Source of the DNA: Cycas panzhihuaensis
Taxonomy: Eukaryota; Cycadophyta
Direction of reading: 5' to 3'
Assembly (NCBI GenBank): GCA_023213395.1
Contig: CM041465.1
Location: 198,159,741-198,223,740, forward strand
DNA length: 64,000 bases
How positions within the stretch are numbered: the first letter of the stretch is position 1; each line of letters opens with the position of its first letter. The translations under genes were made by a program, and so were the position numbers. The notes beneath the pieces are model-generated. The model was not told the DNA's origin and did no database searches. It saw only the letters and a program-made list of their open reading frames with translations. Positions 54,994 to 64,000 of the stretch are shown piece by piece.

Positions 54994-57881
54994 TGACGTA
55001 AAATATGATAGATCCATATGTTTTAATAAGAAGAAAAGATCAAAATATAAGAAACTTCTTAAGATGAAAATAAAGAGTGGTCCTTGCTCCTACCAAAAGG
55101 ATGCCCTAAAGAAAGGAGAATAGAAAGGGAAGGGTTGTGATATAGAAAGTTCCCTACTCGTAAGTCCCTAATATGGTCACCAGTGAAACGATCCTAAGGC
55201 ATGGGAGAATCACTATTGTCAAAACCTAACAAATGAGCCTAGGGTAAATGTGGTAAGCTAAAAGGGAAGACAACACTCTATACACTACCTAAGGTGTTCA
55301 TGTACCTCTTAGATGCAAAAAATAGGGTAAGTGGCAACCACAAGAAGTAATTATACTACAACTTAAGGCAACCCAAATAAGAACAAACATATGGAGAAGG
55401 TTTCACTCCCTAATTTCTAAGGCATGTATAATGATCTAAAGAAAAGAAAGGTTAAATGGATGAATCAAACACCTTTGAGTCTCTTCTATCTAGTGTATGC
55501 AAAGGCAGTTTTAGCTAATAGGATGTTACACCCTATGAGTTCAAGAACCCATGATGTTATAATCTTTCCTTTGTTCTTAAATCTTGCATAAGAAAGGGAA
55601 AATAAGGATGGACCTATTTGCAATGTGTGTGGTAGGGATTTTGGTCGCTAGTTTAGCACTTTTGCTCCCTTTTTTTTATTGTTGTTTTTTTCATTTCATT
55701 TTATTTGTTGTATATTTCCCTTTTTTTAATTTTTGGAGGTTTGTCCTAAATGCAAGTAATAATATGTAAAAAGTAAGAGATGAAGAAGAATGATATTTGA
55801 AGAAACAAAATGAGAATGAAGGAAACCTTTACTTTTCTTTTTTTTGGGGAAAAAAAGAGGATTGAGTAAGATGAGAAAATAAAAGTGCAGAAAGGGGATG
55901 ATTAATTAAAGGGTGCCTCTTTATCTTCTTTCTTTTTTATCATTTCCTACTCCCTCAACCCCAATATCCTTCTTCTCTTCTTTTTTGTCTCTTATATCTT
56001 TTCTCTTTTGTTTTTTTGAAAATGAAGCGAAACCAAATCAAAGGTTGTGGTAAGGATAAGAAGAGAAGGGATGCATACCTGTGACAACGATGTTTGATGG
56101 AGATAAATATCATGTCCTCATTGGCCATATGACTAATTTGATGACGAATGTAGGGGGTTCACTTACCTCCCCTTGAGAGAAATTCGATAGCATTTCCTCT
56201 TACTGGTTTCCCTTATGATAAAAAGTTAGAAAGATATAAAATTGAAAAAAGAGATAAGAAACCCAAAGGAAACCTTAAATAAGAACCATTGCCACTTAGC
56301 TCTTCTATGGACGGTTGTAACCAACAATAATGGTAAGCTCCTTTATGCAAATCTTGTCAAACCAACAAGTATTCTTCCTTACTGCACATAGATTAGCTTT
56401 CTCTCGTAATGGCATACAACATGAATAAATATATCACTCAATAATGAGGCAACTAGTAATGTCATATAAATAATGAAATAAGAAAATACCACCTACAAAC
56501 TAGCAATCAAAAAATAAGAATAGTAAAGGAGATATGGTTAAGATCCTCAGAATGGCATTGTCTCTCCTATATCATTAGTTTCCTAAGCCTTACTTAGGAG
56601 ACCTCCCTATATGCTTGCACACTCATCCAACAAGCAGAATTGGATTTGATATATGGAGTAAGGAGGGTGAATATCATTAACATTTAACTTGGAATAACTC
56701 AATATTATGTAAAGAAAGTAAAGCATCAAGTAAAAATCTAAGCAATATCTAGTGGAGATAAGAAAAGAAATTAAGGAAACATTAGCCAACCTCAATCATC
56801 GAAACATCCTCACAACATGGTAGAGAATGTGATGGAAATGAGGAGAAAGATAACAAATCCTAGGCTTCAAAGTGGTGTACCATATCCCTTTGTTGGAGAA
56901 AAGTGGCCATTAGCTACACAGTAATCATTCCTCAAGGGCTCCTTCAACTACTACAGAAGCATCTCTCCAATCTTTATAATATTTACTAGATGAATCCCCA
57001 AATGCTAGCAAATCTAGCAAAATTTTGGTAGCATCTCCCCATCAATTTCTTCCTACAAATGATCACCCCTCTTCCCTCTAAAAAATATTTTGGTTTTTTA
57101 ACTGAAAACAAGGGTAAGGGGTGAGTGGTGTCCTACCCACAATGTGGGGGAAACCACTTTAGAAAACCAGGGATGAATTGAGAGGTTTAAGTAGAATGGG
57201 TGCTTTAAACAAGAAAAGTATAGGAAAAGTAGAAGATTTGGGGCTTGTTTTAGGCCTCAAATGTAGATATGAGTTGCCTAGACTAATAGGGTCTATCAAG
57301 GAGGTGATCTAGGTGCATTTATAGCAGACTAATAGTAATTAAAACTAAATTTGAGCACTATGAAAGTCATATCATGAATTCTTTAGTGATACTATAAAGA
57401 TATTCGTAGTACCATAAAGTTCTAAGAAGTATAATAATATATATAGAAATCAAAGTAGTGTGATATCAAAAAGGAGATTTTAACTTATTTTATTGAATAA
57501 TAGGCTATTAAGTCTAGGAATAAGGGTCTGTGGATGCTCATCTATCATTGATAGATGGAGACAAGGCAAAACAAGGCATAATGTGCAAAAATAATCAATC
57601 AAAATGAGGGAATGAGCTAGTTGCAAGTAGGGAGGTATCCATTTTCTAACTCTATAATACTAATGGAGAGACATAAGGACCATGGGCAATGTCCCGCTTA
57701 TCATTGATTGGAAATAGGGGACATGGCCTAATTGATCAAGCAAAAGTATCACACATCCATCCACCACATGAACCAAATGAATGTAAATGAAACAAAAAGG
57801 TAGCAAAAAGGATAGAAATTATACCTGCACTTACCATACTCAACTGATCATCCAAATCCCATTCCTAGAAGCTAAGAAACA
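54994..57881 (-). repeat. LTR D: 5' LTR of element CD (2.9 kb)
   Basis: It pairs with LTR C. It keeps the canonical minus-strand start TGTTTCTTAGC that is TATTTCC in the other three copies, so it fixes the terminal TG. A 50-base segment at about 57060-57130 is absent from LTR C. The right edge abuts repeat X. Confidence 0.82.
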
Positions 57882-57916
57882 ACACTTAACTTAAGGTGGT
57901 TCCTGATCAACCATTT

Positions 57917-60900
57917 TGTATCCTATATAATTATAATTGGAAGTCTAATGTATGTTATGGTTTATACTCATCTAGATATTATTTATGCTGTGAGAGTTAT
58001 GAGAGCATACATATCAAATCTAGGTAAATAGTGATGGGTTATAACAAAGAGAATTATTAGGTATATATGAGGCATATCATAGTGTTAAATTTACTAGTAG
58101 GAAAGTCCTATGTAGAATAGAGTATTAGATTTTAGAGGTCTCATTGATGTAGGTTGGGTTAGAGATCTTAATAGTAAAAGATTTACAAGTGGTAATGTAT
58201 TTAACCTATTTGGTAGCATAGTCAATTATATGAGTAAGTAATAGCCAATTATTGACTCTCGAGAATAAAATCTACGTATGAGATAATTACTTGTGTAAAA
58301 TGAAGCAATTTGGCTTAAGAGATTATGCATAGATATTAGCTTTATACAAAAAGTAGTTAGGATAAATTATGATAGTTAAAGTATAATTTGTCTACTAAAG
58401 AAACCTACATTTCATGCATAGTGGAAACATATCAATGTGTAGTTTATTTTATTAGAGATATGGTAAGGAGTCATAAAGTGTACTTGCATAAGTAAATATA
58501 ACTTACTCATTAACCAAGGCAATTGGTTTAAAAAATTTTACTTGGTGTAGAAAAGTAATGGGTATTTCAAATTTTGGAATTAAATTATTTATTTATAAAA
58601 GTTTTTTATAAAGTATTTAACAAATTTTGGCCTTCTTGGTCCTTAGGTATGGTTTTCTCTTTAGTTTTGCTTTGTATGCGTTGGCTTACTTTTTGTGATG
58701 TTATCATGTGTCACAAGTACCTATTCTAGGGCATTTATGATTAGGATCCACCATGCATCAAATTAAAAGCCTATTTACTTATACTATTAGCCACCATTTT
58801 GTTGTATATCTTGACTTGCTATTTGATATTTTTTTGCATTTTCTCAGTATATTTTCTACTTGAATTTTTCTATTGATTAGTTTTCTAGAATTTGATAATG
58901 TTGTCCCATCATATTAGTAAAGACCCTGTCAAATTTCTTCACAATATCCCATTATCATTGCATGGATCCTATCAAAAGTTCTATAGTGTGTAATATATGG
59001 TCAAAATTTATGATAGTGCAATCATAATACTTGATAGTATCATTAAATTTAGGGATGCAACCCTTGTAATTTTGACACTAATGTCCTAATTTTAATGATA
59101 TAAATTGTGTAATATCCCAAAATAGAAAATGTTTTAATTTTTGCTTTATTTTGCATTCTACTTTAGTTGTTTTAGTAGACCAAGCATGACATAGGGATTC
59201 TATAGGCATAATATGAATGCTTTCCTTACAAAAACCATATTTTAAGAGCTTTATATAATTCCATAAGCTCATGATATGGGAGTTTTGGGTAAAATCTTTG
59301 AATTGTTTGGTATTCTCTTGATTCTCTTGGTTTCTTTTACATTGTTACTCTCTTGTGAGGTTCTCTTTTTGTATGTGCAGGTATTGGATGCTTGATTGGA
59401 GGCTAATAAACAAGTTGTGGTTGTTTTCAACTAGTTGGAGAGAAATTTTTTAGTCCCTTTATGTCGCATCGCTTAGGGACTTTGCTTCATCCTTCTTGCT
59501 TGTTTAAATCATTTTTTTTTCTTCACTTATGGTTTTAAATTTTCATCAAATGTTGTTGGATCCCATTCAGGATTAACATCCTCTTATATTTGGTTTTAAA
59601 AGCAAATTAGTATATCTCTTATTTACTTGTTGTTTAGGAGCATGATTTTCCATGGATTTACTTACTTTACTTGATCAAGTGAGTTTTTTTATAGTTAGTC
59701 TTACTTGTATTTGCTTATGGATTTCTTTATTTCTTAGAAGCAGTTTAATTATTTACTTGAGGTTTGTTATTTTGTGGATTGTTAACATTCACAATAAGGC
59801 TACCAATCAAGGGTCTTCCTCCTAATTATAGAATTGTTAGGATGATATCCATTTACTTATAGTCAATAGGTTTTGTGTACTTGCTCTTTTCCTTACACCC
59901 CCTCTTGCATGCTAACATTACAAGTGGAGTAACTTGCCTTCCAAGCATGATTATCAAGTACTTGCCACCTTCGCATGTAGGTATAATAATATGATAATTT
60001 CTTCTCTTTTTTTGAATTTTAGAGTTTACATATTATATTTGATGCTTTAAAGTTACATTTTCCTCTTGAGATTTTCATTATGGTTTCTTGTAGTAAAGAG
60101 GACTTAATTAATGTTTTCTTTATGTAACCTTTAGATTTATGGTTTTGTTTGTCTTTTCCTTCTTACTTTACAAAGAGCTTTTCATAAGACCTAAATAAGA
60201 TTATCTTTACAAAAAAGAAGAAGAAGACACTTTTAAAGAAAAAACTAAAAAGATAAAAGATATAAAGCTAAAAAATAAGACCAAAAAGCTTCCTAAACTT
60301 ATATCATTTCATTTCAAGACTACTTGAAAATCTTGATTATTTTAGGTATGTCCATTAAAAAGAGGAAAGCCAAGTATAATTTCACTTAAATCTTAGAACC
60401 TCTAGTTCACTCATTTCTTTTAATAGGGTTACTTACCTAATCTTGTCAGTTTCATTTATGTAAATTGCTTGGTATAACTAGCTATAGGTAGATTTGTATT
60501 TTACCTAGTGTTGCTTATGTGGAGTATTATAGTTGCACCTCATTACTATATATGCTTAATTACATTTTGATAATACCACTATAATAACAATAACATTTGT
60601 GAAGAGTGTCATACTTGCATGCATAAAACTAGTCATTAAAATAATAGTAATCTGCTATCAATGTATTATATGAGAGGGGTTGAGGAGATATAAGGAGATA
60701 GACCCTCTTCACTTAGGTGGAGTTGTAAGGAGACTTATAAGGATTCTCAAGGATTTTAAGTAATGCCCTTAATCGAGAATCATCACTTTTGGCTAAGCAC
60801 ATTTAGTGATAAGCCAACATGTAAAGTGAGGTGTGATCAAGCACCAATTCCCAATCCATAGGGAAAAGTAGTTTAGCATATTAAGGGGTGTAGGAAAAGT

Positions 60901-61066
60901 ACTAGGATATTGTATGTTTCTTCTTATAATGCCTCTTATGTATTGTATTATTCATTGGATCAATTAATGACCCATTGTCACATGCTGTCTAGTTCTTGTT
61001 CTTTTACATCCTCTCTCTGCATAGGATGACTAGCTTATTTAGGCCCTCCTAAATCCTAAATAAAGA
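57917..61066 (+). repeat. Element F LTR, right copy (3.15 kb)
   Basis: It starts TGTATCCTATATAATT and ends near CCTAAATAAAG before a primer-site-like stretch. Homologous to 40308-43380 throughout. The ORF at 59078-59272 on the minus strand has no support. Confidence 0.65.
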
Positions 61067-61410
61067 TTTTTATGACCCTACTAGCGATGTGCTAAACCCA
61101 CTTTCTCTTTTGATCATATCACTACACTCTCTTAGTGACATTGTTACTTTGTCTTATTCCCTTGAGAGTCCTTCACATTCCTTCTTACCTTTCTTCTATT
61201 ACGTGGTCATATGTCCTTTAAGAGTCATTCATTATATAAGTATATTTCTCTTATCATTTGGTTAAGCATGATGTTCTTTAATTCACCATAGTAAATTAAA
61301 AAAAACACTTAACTTTTATGATGACTAGATGTTTCACTCAAATCTAAGTTCTTCCTCCTAAAGCATGTGATTTTATGTCTTTGCCCAAGTTCCATGAGAC
61401 TAAAAGCCTT

Positions 61411-61960
61411 ATGGGATTCAGTTCATATGTCACTACAACCACTCACTCTCCTCCACCACCTCTTACTCACCCTTAACCCTCATTTACTCAATATGGTAGT
61501 GGGCCCTTTTGCTCATTAGATTTGGCCCATTTTAAGCTAGAATAATTACTTCTTAAAGAGTTTTCATGTATTTGCTATGTACCTCATGAGGAACCTAAGC
61601 TAACTTATTCCTAAGGCAATGTCTCATTTTCCATTGATACCTTCTTTGAATATCTTAGGTTGAGTTACCCCATCTAAGTAAGAAGTTATCATAGTTCATA
61701 TCAAGAGGCTACCCCTTCTACTTCCTACCCTATGTCCTCTACCCCTTTTGTTCCACCAACTTCCTAGCCTACTATGTTAAGTGCTCAACCTTTCAACCAC
61801 AAAGCTTCTACTTCTCTTGGTCATGTTCCTATACTTAGATATTCTAGTTTACTATAATCCCCTTTTAATTCATCTCATGGGGGCTCAATTATAATGAGCC
61901 TAATTAGTAGATAATTAAGGATTAATCAAGTTATTTATAGAAGAAGGTGACTATTTATTC
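61411..61960 (+). pseudogene. N-terminal coding fragment of element F, right copy
   Basis: It opens MGFSSYVTTTTHSPPPPLTH and then meets TAA where the left copy has Asp/Pro codons. Further on it reads YGSGPFCSLDLAHFKLE. Same lesions of the TAA/TAG kind as the left copy, partly at different positions. Probably the gag N-terminus of F; no domain is recognised. Confidence 0.4.
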
Positions 61961-61987
61961 CATAAGTCGCACCTTATATATTCATTG

Positions 61988-62021
61988 ATATATCTATCTA
62001 TCTATCTATCTATATATATAG

Positions 62022-62065
<44 letters not shown>

Positions 62066-62107
62066 CTGTGTCTGTGTGTGTGTGTGTGTGTATGTATGTA
62101 TATATAT
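61988..62107. repeat. Compound microsatellite (TATC)n-(TA)n-(TG)n-(TATG)n
   Basis: About 120 bases with four motif blocks. It occupies the same position in repeat X as the CA/CATA/TA array at 44308-44374. Confidence 0.92.
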
Positions 62108-62240
62108 GGCAATTATAACTTTTAATTATCAATTTAGTAATATATTAATCAATATATCATGTGGATATATGGGTCTCATAACCATATCTACCACTTTTCT
62201 ATAAGCATGACTAGAGCATGTCACTTGAAGTGGAATTAGA

Positions 62241-64000
62241 CAAGTTGCTTAGCATTTGAGTGATAAATAGGTTTAATATCTTTGAAGCCTCTCTAAATAC
62301 TATCATTCACTACAAAACTTCATCACCATTAACCTACTTAGGTGTAAATGCATGCAATATAACATTTATAATCACATTTTTAGGAAAAAGCTATTATCTC
62401 TATATGTATTATTGTAGCTATATTAGTCATGCCATCCTATATCTATCATCATCATTGTATTTAATCATCATCACTAACCCAAAACATCTATAGAAAAAAT
62501 ATATAAATATCACCAAACTAATGTCCATCTATGAGTGAGTGATAATCCAAATATGCGTAAGCTCCATACTAAGCATATTAGTATATAGAAATAGAATTTC
62601 CAATCTTTCATTATAGAGCTTCAAGCAGATACCTTTCCTATGTGGATGTCACCCTAGCACTCTACTAGGTATCAGTGGTTAAAAAGGCTATCAACCTAAG
62701 CCCAATAAATTATAGAAAGGCCTTTTAATACATTTACAGACAACTTTTACCCTTCTTTTCTTCTATTTGTAGAAATCCCTTATTTATCTTAATATTTTAG
62801 TCCCTTTTATCATTAAAACTATTATTTTTATACGTATTTTTCTCCATATTATTATGATAAATGCTAATTCATCTATGATTTTAGACCATCCTATGTTGAA
62901 ACGTGTCTTTCTCATGTTGTATTTGGTCTTCTAGAAACTTTATGATACTATAAAGCTTACCACATTGCTTTGAAGTTCTAAACTTTATAATACTTTTAAG
63001 AACTTTGTGAGATGATAGTAGGTGAACTAAGAAAGGGCCACACATTTTTAACATACAACTAATACACCTAACTACATTTCTATCTCAACAATAGGAAAAG
63101 ATCTTGGAGGAATCTACTATTTCCTACATAATACTTACTTATTCAATGCTTTATCATTAAGATTAAGCCAAATCCATCGGTGATTTGCCTTAATTTTGGC
63201 CTATAGTTTAGTTCTAAACCATGGGCCTAATACTACTCCATTTCACTTCACAACATCTATAAAATCCCCCTTTATTTTCACATGAGGGGGGGCTGGGGCA
63301 AGTTCATAGTTTTATGCTTCTAGAATGTTGTTGAATTTTCTATGGAATTCCATTTCTTCTTTATTTGTTTAATTGGATTCCACCTTTATCTTAGAGATTA
63401 GAGTCAAATTGTTGCTAAAGACCTATTGGATTAGAGCTATATACCATGAGTATTCCTCTTTGATCAAGAATTAGGGAAAAACCCTTATACTATTTGTATT
63501 CCTTTCCCATTTCTAATTATATTTGGTTTCTAGGTTTTTAATTATTTTTTAGTTTTTACTAAGTTTTCACTTTACATCCTTTATGAATTTCACTTTGATT
63601 TCTTAATGGAAGTGTATTATATGAAGAATAAAGGATGAGTAGAACTCTTTAAGCTTTAAAATTGGTGGCAACTTTGCCAATTTTGAGGATCTATTTCTTT
63701 TCTAACTTATTATTAATTTCAGTTTATAATTGCTTTTATTATTGCTAGATCTTAAAGATTTTCATAGCATGCATTAATCTAACAAGTGGAGGAGTACCTT
63801 AATATGTTTTATGTAGGTTGAAGATTTTAGAAGAAAATTAGAGATACCACCTTCTTCCCTCACTCTTCCCACCAACTTAATAGTACATATTACAAAACTA
63901 AGGTGCTGCCCAAATTGTTTTAGTAATATCTAAATGTATGAGATTGAAAACTTTATTTTAAACCCATTTTTTAGCACTTTGAATTATAAACAAAATTTTA
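62241..64000. other. Unassigned sequence at right edge
   Basis: Presumably the continuation of element F or its surroundings. 62628-62665 (ACCTTTCCTATGTGGATGTC, then CTCTACTAGG) resembles the GTGGATGT block of the Copia solo LTR at 8405-8450, and AGGTATCAGTGG at 62667 resembles the start of a tRNA-Met primer site; both are weak. A G-rich run lies at 63282-63298. The open frame 62260-62493 has no recognisable product. Confidence 0.35.

Larger units (their letters stand above)
44526..57881 (-). mobile_element. Element CD: non-autonomous Tat retrotransposon (LTR-internal-LTR)
   Basis: Minus-strand order: LTR D, leader, gag, linker, protease, minisatellite, (TA)n, spacer, second-type RNase H, polypurine tract, LTR C. 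Total length 13.4 kb, internal part 7.6 kb. No RT or integrase was found, as in element 1. The bulk of the antisense ORF is also missing; only a tail-like match near 50100-50240 remains. Its two sides are formed by the two copies of repeat X. Immediately adjacent bases are ACAGA (left) and ACACT (right), not a convincing 5-bp duplication. Confidence 0.8.
57884..62240 (+). repeat. Direct repeat X, right copy (4.36 kb)
   Basis: It pairs with 40274-44510, starting inside the E LTR end (ACTTAACTTAAGGTGG) and running through the F LTR and F 5' internal region. It holds an extra segment of about 110 bases at 58500-58615 not present on the left. Beyond 62240 the sequence continues with no counterpart at the left copy, where LTR C begins instead. 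Confidence 0.8.

Noticed and set aside
40308-61066. F left and right LTRs as the two LTRs of one element with CD nested inside
   Set aside because: The right LTR is followed by a primer site and 5' internal sequence again, and is preceded by the E LTR end instead of a polypurine tract. A segmental duplication fits better.
62628-62680. A full Copia LTR end with tRNA-Met primer site
   Set aside because: Only short matches (GTGGATGTC, GGTATCAG), the spacing differs from the solo LTR at 7978-8633, and no Copia gag or pol follows within the window.

Overview
The window looks like plant nuclear heterochromatin made almost entirely of old, nested LTR retrotransposons. It is AT-rich, poor in CpG and CAG/CTG, and full of TAG, TAA and TGA where glutamine or arginine codons are expected. 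No host gene, tRNA, rRNA or CRISPR array could be supported. Nearly everything interpretable is Ty3/gypsy: mainly the Tat (Ogre/Retand-like) lineage, plus a chromovirus-type fragment and one Copia solo LTR. The species cannot be named from the sequence.

Layout. (1) 1-4475: the end of a Tat-type LTR, then a decayed chromovirus-type gag-protease-RT body on the + strand. (2) 4475-25110: minus-strand Tat-type material arranged internal(partial)-LTR-internal-LTR. The LTR at 9921-13194 serves both a truncated left copy and a more complete right copy (element 1). A Copia solo LTR (7978-8633) with a 5-bp target duplication interrupts the left gag. (3) 25111-40304: element E, a plus-strand, near-complete, RT- and integrase-bearing Tat element with tRNA-Asp-like primer site, gag, protease, RT, RNase H, integrase, a second RNase H downstream of integrase, and an antisense ORF. 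(4) 40274-62240: a second minus-strand Tat-type element (CD, 44526-57881) lies between two direct copies of a 4.2-kb segment containing a 3-kb LTR and the first 1.1 kb of another element (F). (5) 62240-64000: weakly interpretable tail.

Two architectural points stand out. Element 1 and CD keep gag, protease and a second-type RNase H near the polypurine tract, but show no RT or integrase, so they look non-autonomous; an E-like element could have supplied the missing enzymes. Element 1 (plus strand) and E (minus strand) each carry an ORF antisense to gag-pol. In element 1 it runs plant-mobile-domain-like, acidic, RGG box, coiled coil; in E an RG-repeat box and charged coiled coil are visible.

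All coding regions are pseudogenes. Most in-frame stops fit C-to-T change at CAG, CAA or CGA, the pattern expected from plant cytosine methylation followed by deamination.
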